Positions 1 through 8,918 are shown, counted from the stretch's first letter. The stretch: 49,841 nucleotides of DNA from an uncultured Oscillospiraceae bacterium (GCA_900545625.1 UQZS01000010.1:1-49841), one strand, 5' to 3'. Numbers and translations: made by a program. The notes: generated from the letters alone by a model not told the origin.

Positions 1-315
1 GTCCAGACGCGTGTCCGAAAGCGGCAGGATCGCGAGACTGCTTTTTGCCGATGTCGCCTCGCGCCAAAGTTCGGTCGCCATGGTGCCGAGCATCGGTGCT
101 GTGTTGGCATATACGCCCTTTTGCAGATTCGTCTGCATGCTGCTTAAGGAATCGTCCAATTCCGCGAGCGCCCGTTCGCCCGAAGCGCGCAGCTGCCGCT
201 CATACCGGTTCGCGCGAACCGTACCGGCTATGGCAAAGACGGACAGCGTGAGCACGACCGCCGCCGCAAAAGAAAAGAGCCGGATCCGGCGTCGTTTGGA
301 CTTAGGTTTCCCCAT
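1..315 (-). CDS. ypeB: Germination protein YpeB, N-terminal fragment (runs off the window)
   Basis: The 105 visible codons start at the ATG at 315, preceded by an AGGTG ribosome site. The product begins with a basic stretch (MGKPKSKRRRIR), then one membrane-spanning helix (about residues 13-30), then a helical region with the 'TELWREATSAKSSLAILPLSD' type of sequence seen at this position in Bacillus YpeB. In that family the protein sits at the spore inner membrane and is needed to place or stabilise the cortex-lytic enzyme SleB. In Bacillus, sleB lies directly upstream of ypeB. Here the upstream gene is a divergent cysteine desulfurase, so any sleB partner must be downstream, outside the window, or elsewhere. 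The C-terminal PepSY repeats are not visible because the gene is cut by the window edge. Confidence 0.8.
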   Translation of the reverse strand, partial: MGKPKSKRRRIRLFSFAAAVVLTLSVFAIAGTVRANRYERQLRASGERALAELDDSLSSMQTNLQKGVYANTAPMLGTMATELWREATSAKSSLAILPLSDTRLD

Positions 316-360
316 ATCGTTCACCTCGTGGATAGGTTTTGCAGTCTCGCTCAAAATATA

Positions 361-392
361 CGAAAAAAACCGCAGAAATCACGGTTTTTGTT
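361..392. terminator. Short A/T-flanked hairpin between ypeB and the desulfurase gene
   Basis: The arms AAAACCG (366-372) and CGGTTTT (382-388) pair around a nine-base loop, with an A tract on one side and T tract on the other, so it could stop transcription on either strand. It lies between two divergent genes, so its role is unclear. Confidence 0.4.
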
Positions 393-420
393 TGCCAAAA
401 GCGAGTTCCTCGTGTATAAT
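392..420 (+). promoter_or_regulatory. Sigma-A type promoter of the nifS-thiI run
   Basis: TTGCCA (392-397), a 17-base spacer, and TATAAT (415-420). It lies 52 bases before the ATG of the cysteine desulfurase and is the only strong promoter I see ahead of the run from 473 to 10314. Confidence 0.7.
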
Positions 421-472
421 ATAAAATCGGAATCGTATTGTTTCGCAAAACGCCGCAGAAAGGAGCCGCCGC

Positions 473-1603
473 ATGGAATGTTATCTGGACAACAGCGCGA
501 CCACAAAGCCCTGCCAAGAGGCGGTGGCTGCCGCCGTGGACGCCATGACCGAGCATTTCGGCAATCCGTCATCTTTGCATCAAAACGGCATGGCGGCACA
601 GCAGCTGCTCGAACGCGCGCGAAAAATGATCGCGGACAGCCTTCGCGCCGAAAGCGGCGAGATCGTCTTTACCCCGAGCGGTACGGCGGCGAACAATACG
701 GCGATTTTCGGCGCCACGGCCCGATACCGCAGCGGGAAGATCGTGACTTCCGCCATGGAGCACCCGAGCGTCGAGCAGTGTATGTCCGCGCTTGAAACGC
801 GGGGGTTTACGGTCGTGCGATTGCACCCGGATAAAAACGGGCATATCACCGCCGAGCAGATCGCCGAAGCGGTAGACGAGCAAACCGTGCTTGTAAGCCT
901 TATGGCGGTCAACAACGAGGTGGGCAGCGTTTTGCCGTTTTCAGAGCTTGGACGCATCGTCCGCGCCAAGAAATCACCCGCACTGGTGCATGTGGACGCG
1001 GTACAGGGCTTTTTGAAGCTGCCCATCGTGCCGAAAAAATGCGGCATCGATTTGTTGAGCGTCAGTGCGCATAAGGTGCACGGCCTCAAGGGCGCGGGCG
1101 CACTGTATGTGCGCAAGGGCGTGCGCATCAAGCCTTATCTCCTCGGCGGCGGTCAGGAAAACGGGCTTTGCTCGGGCACACAGCCCATGCCCGCCATTGC
1201 GGCATTTGCGGCGGCGGTGCGCGCTTACGGCGACGGCGACGCGTATCTTGCCCACGTGCGTGCACTGCGCGACAGGCTTACACAACATTTGTCGGCGCTT
1301 TCGGGGGTGCAGATCAATTCCCCGGCCGATGCACTGCCGTATATTCTTAACGTTTCGCTGCGCGGCGTGCCTGCGCAGGTCGGCGTCAACGCGCTGTCCG
1401 AACGGCAGGTCTGCGTTTCGGCGGGCTCTGCGTGCTCGCGCGGGCATCGCAGCGCGGTGCTCACGGCGATGGGGCTTTCTCCGGAGCGCATAGATACGGC
1501 GCTGCGCATCAGCCTTTCGCGCGAGACGACAGAAACCGAGATCGACGCTTGCGCGTCGGCTGTGGCGGATGTTTTAAACACAATCGGAAAAAAAGGAACA
1601 TAA
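473..1603 (+). CDS. iscS: Cysteine desulfurase (NifS/IscS family)
   Basis: A PLP enzyme that takes sulfur from cysteine as a protein-bound persulfide. The 376 residues match the usual family length. The PLP lysine is Lys201 in SAHK, the substrate histidine region is EHPSVEQ near residue 96, and the persulfide cysteine is Cys321 in the SAGSAC loop. An AAAGGAG site precedes the ATG. The gene is followed after four bases by thiI, the same pair as nifZ-thiI in Bacillus, so the sulfur acceptor is probably ThiI and the product 4-thiouridine in tRNA. A general iron-sulfur role cannot be excluded from sequence alone. Confidence 0.9.
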   Translation: MECYLDNSATTKPCQEAVAAAVDAMTEHFGNPSSLHQNGMAAQQLLERARKMIADSLRAESGEIVFTPSGTAANNTAIFGATARYRSGKIVTSAMEHPSVEQCMSALETRGFTVVRLHPDKNGHITAEQIAEAVDEQTVLVSLMAVNNEVGSVLPFSELGRIVRAKKSPALVHVDAVQGFLKLPIVPKKCGIDLLSVSAHKVHGLKGAGALYVRKGVRIKPYLLGGGQENGLCSGTQPMPAIAAFAAAVRAYGDGDAYLAHVRALRDRLTQHLSALSGVQINSPADALPYILNVSLRGVPAQVGVNALSERQVCVSAGSACSRGHRSAVLTAMGLSPERIDTALRISLSRETTETEIDACASAVADVLNTIGKKGT

Positions 1604-1607
1604 GACC

Positions 1608-2786
1608 ATGCAGGAAATCATACTCATCAAAAACGGAGAACTCGCGCTCAAGGGACTTAACCGGGCGACGTTTGAAAGTGTTTTGGTAAAAAATATCAAA
1701 CGGCGCCTCCGAGATTTGGGACATTTCGTCATAAACCGTTCACAATCTACGATTACAATAGAACCGACGGGATCGGATTTCGATACGGATGAGGCGGTGG
1801 AACGCCTGCGCCGCGTGTTCGGTATTGCTGCATTCCAGCGTGCCGCTGCGGTGGAAAAGCGTATGGATGCGATCCTGGAAACGGCAAGCACATATCTCCG
1901 GGAAGATCTGGCGGGCATTTCCGCGTTCAAGGTGGAGTCCAAGCGTTCGGATAAGACTTTTGCGCTTACCTCGCCTGAGATCAGCCGTGAAGTCGGCGGA
2001 AGGCTGCTGGAAGCCTTCCCGCATCTGCACGTGGATGTGCACCATCCCGAAAAGATCGTCACGGTCGAGGTGCGTGAGCACGCGGCGTATATCCACTGCG
2101 ACCAGCTGAAGGGCGCGGGCGGCATGCCCGTCGGCACGGGCGGCAAGGCGATGCTGCTCATCTCCGGCGGCATCGACAGCCCCGTTGCGGGGTGGATGAT
2201 GTCCAAGCGCGGCATCGTGCTTGACGCGGTGCATTTTGCATCGCCCCCGTACACTTCGCCGCAGTCGGAAATGAAGGTGCACGACCTGCTCGAACAGGTC
2301 GCGCGGTATTCCGGGGACATCGGGCTTTACACCGTGCCGTTTACGGAAATACAGGAACAAATCCGCGACAACTGTCCCGAAGCGCTGTTCACGCTGGTGA
2401 TGCGGCGGTTCATGATGCGCATTGCCGAACGCATCGCACGGCGCGAAAAATGTGACGCGCTCATTACGGGCGAAAGCGTGGGGCAGGTCGCAAGCCAGAC
2501 CGTGCTCGCTTTAGGCTGCACGGACGCCGTGGCAACACTGCCCGTGTTCCGTCCGCTCATCGGTATGGACAAAGATGAGATCATCGTCCGCGCGCGGCAG
2601 ATCGAGACGTTTGACATCTCTATCCGCCCGTATGAGGATTGCTGCACGGTCTTTACACCGCGCCACCCGCGCACGCGCCCGTCGCTTTCACTTGTGGAAG
2701 CAGCGGAACAGAAGCTCGATGTGGAAGCGCTCGTTACCCGCGCGGCGCAGAACGCGAAATTTGAGATCATAAGGAACGGTCGATAA
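1608..2786 (+). CDS. thiI: tRNA 4-thiouridine synthetase ThiI
   Basis: Adenylates U8 of tRNA and transfers sulfur to it. The order of parts is an N-terminal ferredoxin-like and THUMP RNA-binding region (about residues 1-165), then a PP-loop ATPase domain with SGGIDS at 186-191. The protein is 392 residues long and ends soon after the PRHPRTRP segment, so it lacks the C-terminal rhodanese domain of the E. coli enzyme, as is usual in Firmicutes. This also argues for a tRNA rather than thiamine role. It sits four bases after the cysteine desulfurase that should feed it sulfur, and one base before pncC. Confidence 0.93.
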   Translation: MQEIILIKNGELALKGLNRATFESVLVKNIKRRLRDLGHFVINRSQSTITIEPTGSDFDTDEAVERLRRVFGIAAFQRAAAVEKRMDAILETASTYLREDLAGISAFKVESKRSDKTFALTSPEISREVGGRLLEAFPHLHVDVHHPEKIVTVEVREHAAYIHCDQLKGAGGMPVGTGGKAMLLISGGIDSPVAGWMMSKRGIVLDAVHFASPPYTSPQSEMKVHDLLEQVARYSGDIGLYTVPFTEIQEQIRDNCPEALFTLVMRRFMMRIAERIARREKCDALITGESVGQVASQTVLALGCTDAVATLPVFRPLIGMDKDEIIVRARQIETFDISIRPYEDCCTVFTPRHPRTRPSLSLVEAAEQKLDVEALVTRAAQNAKFEIIRNGR

Positions 2787-2787
2787 C

Positions 2788-3267
2788 ATGACGCTTGAGG
2801 AACAGGCGGTAGAAAAATTAAAAGTACAGCATAAAACACTCGTCACGGCGGAGTCATGCACGGGCGGTTGGATCGCCAAACGCATCACCGATATTGCCGG
2901 TGCATCCGAGGTGTTCGAATGCGGCATCGTTTGCTATTCCAACCGCATCAAAACGGAATTGCTCGGCGTGCGCGAGGAAACGCTTGCCGAATTCGGCGCG
3001 GTCAGCGAGCAGACCGCACGGGAAATGGCGCTCGGTGCGCTTGCCGTGTCAAAAGCGGATGTAGCGGTCGCGGTCACAGGGATCGCAGGTCCCGATTCCG
3101 ACAATACAGGAAAGCCCGTGGGGCTTGTGTATATCGCCGTTGCGGACCGCACGCGCGTGGAAGTGCACGAGTACCGCAACCATTTTACAGATCATGTCCG
3201 TGATCATAACCGCCGTGCTTCGGCGGATAATGCGCTTACAGCTTTGGGGAGGTTCTTAGACGCATGA
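2788..3267 (+). CDS. pncC: Nicotinamide-nucleotide amidase PncC (stand-alone CinA C-terminal domain)
   Basis: Hydrolyses NMN to nicotinate mononucleotide and ammonia, a pyridine-nucleotide salvage step. At 159 residues it is just the CinA C-terminal domain. The nucleophile serine lies in AESCTGG (Ser23), the conserved lysine in YSNRIKTELLG is Lys55, and TGIAGP is intact. All catalytic motifs are present, so this copy should be active. Its ATG lies one base after the thiI stop and its stop overlaps the next gene's ATG, so it is translationally linked to both. It contrasts with the degenerate CinA-like region I see in the protein at 5718-7823. Confidence 0.88.
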   Translation: MTLEEQAVEKLKVQHKTLVTAESCTGGWIAKRITDIAGASEVFECGIVCYSNRIKTELLGVREETLAEFGAVSEQTAREMALGALAVSKADVAVAVTGIAGPDSDNTGKPVGLVYIAVADRTRVEVHEYRNHFTDHVRDHNRRASADNALTALGRFLDA

Positions 3268-4226
3268 GCACACAAAACGAACAAGCCCCGCGCCCGAGAA
3301 AAGGAAAAAAACAGTCCCGCTTCGGCAAAACGGCCAACCGCGTCATCACGATCCTTGCGGTCCTGATCCTGCTCGTGTCAGGGGCGGTGTGCGTCAAGTA
3401 TTTTGTCGAGCTTTACCAGAACAAAAATCAGACCGAGGAGCTTGCCGCGCTCGTGACGGAGTCCGAAGAAAACTATCCGGACGAACCTTCCTGGGTACAG
3501 CCGAAATACCGGGAGCTTTACAACCAGAATAATGATTTTGTCGGCTGGATCACGGTGCCGAATACCGCGATCAACCATCCCGTGATGCAGAGCGACGACA
3601 ACGAGTATTATCTGCGGCGGGACTTCTATAAAAACTATCTGCGCCGCGGCACGGTGTTCATGGATTACCGCAACGACCCGGAAAACCTGAATGTGAACAC
3701 CATTTTGTACGGGCATAACTATCTGGATTCTACGATGTTTTCCGATCTGGAGAAATATAAGGATATCGAGTTTTATAAGACCGCGCCCGTGATCGAGTTC
3801 AACACGATCTACGCCGATCACAAATGGAAGGTGTTCGCCGTGTTCCTGACGACGGCGTCTCCGGAGCTTGACAACAACTATGTATTCAATTACATTTACC
3901 CGTTCATGACGGAGTCGAGCTTTGAAGAGTTTATCGACGAGGTCGCCAAGCGCAGCCTGTATGACACCGGCGTGGAGGTGCTGCCGACAGATAAGATCCT
4001 GACGCTTTCCACCTGCACGCGGGATATGGACATCACCAGCAAACAGGAAAATGCGCGCTGTGTCGTGATGGCGCGGCTCGTGCGTGAGGGCGAGGACGAA
4101 TCGGTGGATACGTCTCAGGCAACGGTGAATCCGAATCCGAAATATCCGCAGCTTTGGTATGACAAATACGGGATCGAAAACCCGTACAAGGATGATGAAA
4201 AATGGTACCCGAGAGGTGAGGGTTGA
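3264..4226 (+). CDS. Class B sortase, first of a tandem pair
   Basis: A membrane-anchored transpeptidase that cuts a C-terminal sorting motif and joins the protein to the cell wall. The 320 residues comprise a short basic cytoplasmic tail, one membrane helix (about 26-48), and an external sortase domain. The triad is visible as His151 (YGHN), Cys251 (LSTC) and Arg265 (NARCV). The spacing and the MDYRNDP motif fit class B. A GGGGAGG site precedes the ATG, which overlaps the pncC stop by four bases. No sorting-signal substrate is encoded in the window, so the target is unknown. Confidence 0.87.
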   Translation: MSTQNEQAPRPRKGKKQSRFGKTANRVITILAVLILLVSGAVCVKYFVELYQNKNQTEELAALVTESEENYPDEPSWVQPKYRELYNQNNDFVGWITVPNTAINHPVMQSDDNEYYLRRDFYKNYLRRGTVFMDYRNDPENLNVNTILYGHNYLDSTMFSDLEKYKDIEFYKTAPVIEFNTIYADHKWKVFAVFLTTASPELDNNYVFNYIYPFMTESSFEEFIDEVAKRSLYDTGVEVLPTDKILTLSTCTRDMDITSKQENARCVVMARLVREGEDESVDTSQATVNPNPKYPQLWYDKYGIENPYKDDEKWYPRGEG

Positions 4227-5689
4227 TGCCGAAAAACGAAAAAGAACATGCGGAGGATATGCTTTCCTTCGACGAGCTCAAAGATAAAGTGCAGCCGGAT
4301 ACGGATGAGACCGACCCTGAGGTTGCTGCGCTGCTCGATTCCCTGCGGGATATTGAACCGCCGCCCGAACCGGTGCAGACGCCCGCCGAAGAGGAATCCC
4401 CCGCCGAGGCAGCGCCAGAAACGCCGAGCGAAGCGGAGAATTACAAAAGCATTTATAACGACGTGCTGCGTTCGGTGATGCAAAACGAACAGGAAAGCGA
4501 AAAGACCACCCGCAAAGCCAAGTTCTTGTCAGATGAGAGCCAATTTGTCGATGTGACCGACCGGTATGAGGATTTCGCCGATCTGCAAAAGCAGCCCGAA
4601 GCCGCCCCACCCGCTGCTGCGGCGCCGGCAGAAGCGGCACAGGAAACCGAAGCAAAAGCGCATACCGAGACGGAAGAAGCGCCCGCTGCGGAAAAGCAGT
4701 ACCGCACCTTTAACGAGATCTTCAAAAGCGGGCTGCGCAAAATTTTCCCGAATAAGCAGGACACCGTCGGCGAGGGGATCCGCAAGGTGATCGCCGACCT
4801 GTCCGTGCTTGCGCTCGTTGCCTGCGGCGTCTATTTCGGCGTTTACGCCTATCAAAGCCATGCTGCGAAAGCACAACAGGCAGAGATCTCCGGGCAGATC
4901 ATCACGGAGGACACCGTTGACAGCGAGAGCGACGTTTGGGCGGAATTCTTCGCGCAGTATCCCAATATCCAGCTCCCCGAAGGCATGATGGCAAAATACG
5001 CTTACTTGTATGCGATCAACCAGGATCTGGTTGGGTGGCTCAGGATCCCGAACTCTATTGTTGATGTGCAGGTGGTGCAAAGCGAGGAAAACGGCGAATA
5101 CCTGAAGAAGGACTTCTACGGCAATTACAGCCGCTACGGCTGCCCGTATATGGACTACCGCAACGATCCGAAATACCTTGGGCAGAACACCATTATTTAC
5201 GGGCACCATATGAGCGACGGGCTGGTGTTCGCCGATCTCACCAAGTACAAGACCATCGAAGGCTTCCAGGAGTCGCCGATCATCCAGTTCGACACGCTGT
5301 ACCGCAGCTACACCTTTAAGGTGTATGCCGTGATCATCACAAACAGCCAGGCGGACGACGACAACGGGTATATCTTCAACTATACCGTGACGGACTTCGG
5401 CTCGGAGGAAAACTTCATGGAATATATCGCCGCGGTGGATGAGCGTAAGCTGTATACGACCGGCGTGGATATTCAGCCCGACGATAAGCTTATAACGCTG
5501 CAAACGTGCACCTATGAATTCTCGGACGCGCGCCTGGTCGTCATCGGCAGGATGGTGCGCGACGGCGAGAGCACGACGGTGGACACGAGCCTCGCGGTGG
5601 AAAATGCTTCGCCGCGCTACCCGCAGGCGTGGTATGACAAGCAGGGGATCGCGAACCCCTATGCGGACGCCGAAAAATGGATGCCGTAA
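4226..5689 (+). CDS. Class B sortase with a long acidic cytoplasmic N-terminus
   Basis: The second sortase shares the MDYRNDP motif and the C-terminal NPY..EKW ending with the first. Catalytic residues are His327 (YGHH), Cys428 (LQTC) and Arg436 (SDARL). It differs in having about 185 residues before the membrane helix (about 188-210). This region is rich in Glu, Pro and Ala and probably unstructured inside the cell. I chose the ATG at 4226 over the in-frame TTG three bases upstream because AGGTGAG ends five bases before the ATG. The ATG overlaps the stop of the first sortase by one base (TGATG). Total length is 487 residues, far longer than a typical class B sortase. Confidence 0.85.
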   Translation: MPKNEKEHAEDMLSFDELKDKVQPDTDETDPEVAALLDSLRDIEPPPEPVQTPAEEESPAEAAPETPSEAENYKSIYNDVLRSVMQNEQESEKTTRKAKFLSDESQFVDVTDRYEDFADLQKQPEAAPPAAAAPAEAAQETEAKAHTETEEAPAAEKQYRTFNEIFKSGLRKIFPNKQDTVGEGIRKVIADLSVLALVACGVYFGVYAYQSHAAKAQQAEISGQIITEDTVDSESDVWAEFFAQYPNIQLPEGMMAKYAYLYAINQDLVGWLRIPNSIVDVQVVQSEENGEYLKKDFYGNYSRYGCPYMDYRNDPKYLGQNTIIYGHHMSDGLVFADLTKYKTIEGFQESPIIQFDTLYRSYTFKVYAVIITNSQADDDNGYIFNYTVTDFGSEENFMEYIAAVDERKLYTTGVDIQPDDKLITLQTCTYEFSDARLVVIGRMVRDGESTTVDTSLAVENASPRYPQAWYDKQGIANPYADAEKWMP

Positions 5690-5717
5690 TCCGAAGATAA
5701 GGAATGGATGAAAGAAC

Positions 5718-7823
5718 ATGGATATGAAACTGCTCGCGCTGACGGCGGACAATGCACACGCACATCTGCTGGTGCGCATCTCCGGCACGCTCAGCGGGTT
5801 TAGCGATACGGATACGGCGTTTGCAACGTATCCGACGCTTAAAACGCTGCTGCCCGCATTTGCCGAGGCGCTGAAAAAACAGGGTGTGATCGTGCTTGCC
5901 GTGGACGGCGCGAAGTACAATGCCACCCGTGCAAAGCTGTGTGCGGCGCTGTCGCTTGCGACGGTCGAAGACAGGGCGCTTTATGAACGCCTGTCCGCAA
6001 ATACGGGGCTGCCGCTCGAGGAGATCGAAAAGATCGCCCGCGTGCCGAAAAATGCGGCGCTGTTCCCGAACACGGATGGGCTGTATACGGGTCTTGCGGT
6101 GGAAAAGGGCAAACAGATCATTGTGTTTTTGCCGCTGGAAGAAGACGCCCTTACGCCCGTGCTCAAAAACGGGCTGGTGCCGTATCTCATGCGTAAATTG
6201 GTCAAGACGGAGAACGCTGTGCCCGAAAAGCATGAGGCGCCTGCGGTGTCCGCCACAGCAAGTGAAGTTGTGCGCCGCACGGTGAATCTGCTGCGTGAAA
6301 ACAATGCTACGGTCGCTGTAAGCAGCACCCCGAGCGCGCAGATCATCCGTTCGCTCGGCGTAAATATGCCGGACTTTGAAACGTTCTTCCTGTTTACACC
6401 CCATGTCGAGGACAAGGGGGATTACAGCATGACCGACTACGCTGCGCTGCTGGCAAAATCCGCCAAGGAGCTGTCAAACGCGACGTTCGGTGCGTGCATT
6501 TCCGATGTGTGTGACGCCGAGGGCGGCACGTATGTCTGTGTCACGGTGGCGGATGACAAGACCGCCGTGGTGCGCAAGCTCTACAAGGAGGACGATGAGA
6601 CCGAGAACAGCTTCCTGCACGACGCCGCCGAGGAGCTCGTGGAGCTGATCGGTGAAAAAGCGGCGGGCAAGGGTATGGTCGGCATTGAGGTCGCGGACGC
6701 CGGAAATGAGAAAAGCCGCGGCGGGTTTCTTTCCAAGCCCGCCGGCAAGGTGACAATGTCCGTGATCGCGCTGGTGCTTGTCGCAGCGGTCACGGTGGGC
6801 TGCGTCTTCTTTGTGCGCGAACGCCGCGCGCGTGATGCGCAAAATACCACGCAGCCGCCTGTCGTGACGGAGCAGCCCGACACGACCATTGCGCCGGTCG
6901 TGACGGACACGGTGACGATCTCGGAGTTTATTTACAATGAAATGCAAAACGGCGTGCAGGAAACGCCCGCCGAAACGACCACCGCCAATGCGGCCGGCGT
7001 TGCGATTGACACGACCGGCAGCAGTACCGCCACGGGCGACGAGATCCCGTCGGAAATGATCGTCAACGGCAGGACGCTCGACGCCAAAGAGGCAGTCGCC
7101 CGCATGATCGAGGCGGAAATGGACAGCACCTATAATACCGAAGCGCTCAAGGCGCAGACGGTGGCGATATACACCTATCTCAAATACCGCAATACGAATT
7201 GGAAGATCACGGGTGTTACGCTCGCCGATGATTACAGCGACGAGGTCTATAACGCGGTGCGTGCGGTGTTCGGGGAATATCTGAGCTTTAACGGCGCGCC
7301 GGCGTTCACGCCGTTCTTCCGCCTTTCGGCAGGCAGGACCGCCGCCTGTGAGACGGTGTTCGGTACGAGCTATGCGTATCTGCGCGCGGCGGACAGCATT
7401 TCCGACCGCACGGAGGACGGGTACTTAACACAGCTCATCATCCCGGCTGACGAGATCCGGGAGCTCGTAGAAGCCTATGACGCGAGCATCACACTCGGCG
7501 AGGAAACCGCCGACTGGCTGGAGGTAACGGAGCACGACGGTGCGGTGGATACGGGTACGGGCTATGTGCACACCATCCGCGTCGGCGACCGCGAGATCTC
7601 AGGCAGAGAGTTCGTAGACGTGGTCATGGCAGGGAAAAATCTGCCGTCCGTGTGTTTCTCGGTGATGTACCAAAGCGAAACCAATGAGTTTCTGTTCGAG
7701 GTCTACGGCATCGGCTACGGCGTCGGCATGAGCCAGCGCGGCGCGGACCGCATGGCAGCGACGGGAGCAGAATATACGGAGATCCTGTCCCGCTATTACA
7801 GCGGTACGCAGCTTACAGCTTAA
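5718..7823 (+). CDS. Membrane protein: degenerate CinA-like cytoplasmic region, one TM helix, external SpoIID-like domain
   Basis: The 701-residue protein has three parts. Residues about 40-320 follow the order of full-length CinA: a MoCF-like stretch (IARVPKNAALFPNTDG then EKGKQIIVFLPL, residues about 55-158), then a CinA-C-like stretch (about 183-313). The catalytic signatures are lost: the GGLGPT region reads VDGAKYNAT and the ESCTGG region reads SSTPSAQ. Residues about 345-366 form one membrane helix, followed by a Thr-rich linker. Residues about 445-701 match the SpoIID/LytB domain: AEMDS then EALKAQTVA (candidate catalytic Glu467) and GYGVGMSQRGA near 667. The last usually reads GHGVGMSQ, so a His is replaced by Tyr. 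SpoIID proteins cut glycan strands from which stem peptides have been removed. A weak AAGGA lies 15 bases upstream of the ATG. The SpoIID part is firm; the CinA reading is my inference. Confidence 0.72.
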   Translation: MDMKLLALTADNAHAHLLVRISGTLSGFSDTDTAFATYPTLKTLLPAFAEALKKQGVIVLAVDGAKYNATRAKLCAALSLATVEDRALYERLSANTGLPLEEIEKIARVPKNAALFPNTDGLYTGLAVEKGKQIIVFLPLEEDALTPVLKNGLVPYLMRKLVKTENAVPEKHEAPAVSATASEVVRRTVNLLRENNATVAVSSTPSAQIIRSLGVNMPDFETFFLFTPHVEDKGDYSMTDYAALLAKSAKELSNATFGACISDVCDAEGGTYVCVTVADDKTAVVRKLYKEDDETENSFLHDAAEELVELIGEKAAGKGMVGIEVADAGNEKSRGGFLSKPAGKVTMSVIALVLVAAVTVGCVFFVRERRARDAQNTTQPPVVTEQPDTTIAPVVTDTVTISEFIYNEMQNGVQETPAETTTANAAGVAIDTTGSSTATGDEIPSEMIVNGRTLDAKEAVARMIEAEMDSTYNTEALKAQTVAIYTYLKYRNTNWKITGVTLADDYSDEVYNAVRAVFGEYLSFNGAPAFTPFFRLSAGRTAACETVFGTSYAYLRAADSISDRTEDGYLTQLIIPADEIRELVEAYDASITLGEETADWLEVTEHDGAVDTGTGYVHTIRVGDREISGREFVDVVMAGKNLPSVCFSVMYQSETNEFLFEVYGIGYGVGMSQRGADRMAATGAEYTEILSRYYSGTQLTA

Positions 7824-7851
7824 AATCAATATATTTCGGGAGGAATGTACA

Positions 7852-8868
7852 ATGGCAATTCTGGTAACAGGCGGTACGGGCTTTATCGGCTCGCACACCT
7901 GCATCGCACTCACTGAGGCGGGGTATGACGCCGTCATCGTGGATAACTACTACAATTCCAGCCCCAAGTCGCTCGAACGCATCAACGAGCTGTGCGGCAA
8001 GGAACTGAAATTCTATGAGTGCGACATCCGCGACCGCGAGGGAATGACGCGTGTTTTCAAGGAAAACAAGATCGACGCAGTGATCCATTTCGCGGGGCTC
8101 AAAGCGGTGGGCGAATCCTGCCAAAAGCCGATGGAATATTATGACAACAACATCGGCGGCACGCTGACGCTCTGCGAAGTCATGCGCGACTGCGGCTGCA
8201 AAAACATCGTTTTCAGCTCATCCGCGACTGTGTACGGCATGCACAATGTCTCTCCGCTCAAGGAAACCATGCCCGCAGGCGGCACGACCAACCCCTACGG
8301 TACGACCAAATACATGATCGAGATCATTTTGGAAGACATTTACAAGGCGGACAATGACTGGAATGTGACACTGCTTCGCTATTTTAACCCGATCGGGGCG
8401 CATAAAAGCGGCAGAATCGGTGAAAATCCGAACGGGATCCCGAATAACCTTATGCCCTACATCACGCAGGTCGCAGTCGGCAAGCTGCCGGAGCTTTCGA
8501 TCTACGGCGACGATTACGACACCAAGGACGGCACCGGCGTGCGCGATTACATCCATGTGGTCGACCTCGCGGAGGGGCATGTCAAGGCGCTCGACAACAT
8601 TTTGTCCGGCAAACGCGGTGTACAGATCTTCAACCTCGGCACCGGCGTCGGGTACAGCGTTTTGGACATCGTGCATGCCTTTGAAGAAGCAAACGGCGTA
8701 AAGATCCCGTATAAGATCGTCGGCAGACGCCCCGGCGACATCGCCACCTGCTACTCCGATCCTACCAAGGCGAAAGAGGTGCTCGGCTGGCAGGCAAAGC
8801 GCGGCCTTGCCGAGATGTGCGAGGACTCATGGCGCTGGCAGAAGCAGAATCCCAACGGATTTGAATAA
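7852..8868 (+). CDS. galE: UDP-glucose 4-epimerase GalE
   Basis: Interconverts UDP-glucose and UDP-galactose through an NAD-bound 4-keto intermediate, supplying galactose units for envelope glycans or the Leloir pathway. It is an extended SDR protein of 338 residues, normal for GalE. It carries the Rossmann motif GGTGFIG at 7-13, the FSSSATVYG segment at 121-129, and the catalytic pair Tyr149 and Lys153 (YGTTK). A GGGAGG site precedes the ATG. It starts 28 bases after the SpoIID-like gene with no visible terminator, so it may be co-transcribed with the envelope genes before it. No other galactose gene is in the window. Confidence 0.93.
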   Translation: MAILVTGGTGFIGSHTCIALTEAGYDAVIVDNYYNSSPKSLERINELCGKELKFYECDIRDREGMTRVFKENKIDAVIHFAGLKAVGESCQKPMEYYDNNIGGTLTLCEVMRDCGCKNIVFSSSATVYGMHNVSPLKETMPAGGTTNPYGTTKYMIEIILEDIYKADNDWNVTLLRYFNPIGAHKSGRIGENPNGIPNNLMPYITQVAVGKLPELSIYGDDYDTKDGTGVRDYIHVVDLAEGHVKALDNILSGKRGVQIFNLGTGVGYSVLDIVHAFEEANGVKIPYKIVGRRPGDIATCYSDPTKAKEVLGWQAKRGLAEMCEDSWRWQKQNPNGFE

Positions 8869-8918
8869 GCGATCCCCCGTATAATTTTGCGGCGCATTGC
8901 CGCAGCAGGAGGAAAAAT

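Noticed and set aside
316..372. A possible sigma-G promoter for ypeB (CGTATA then AAACCTA on the minus strand)
   Set aside because: The spacing is acceptable but both hexamers are poor matches; not strong enough to list.
4529..5926. A 465-codon minus-strand open frame
   Set aside because: It is antisense to the second sortase and the SpoIID-like gene; the translated sequence has no recognisable domain and no ribosome site.
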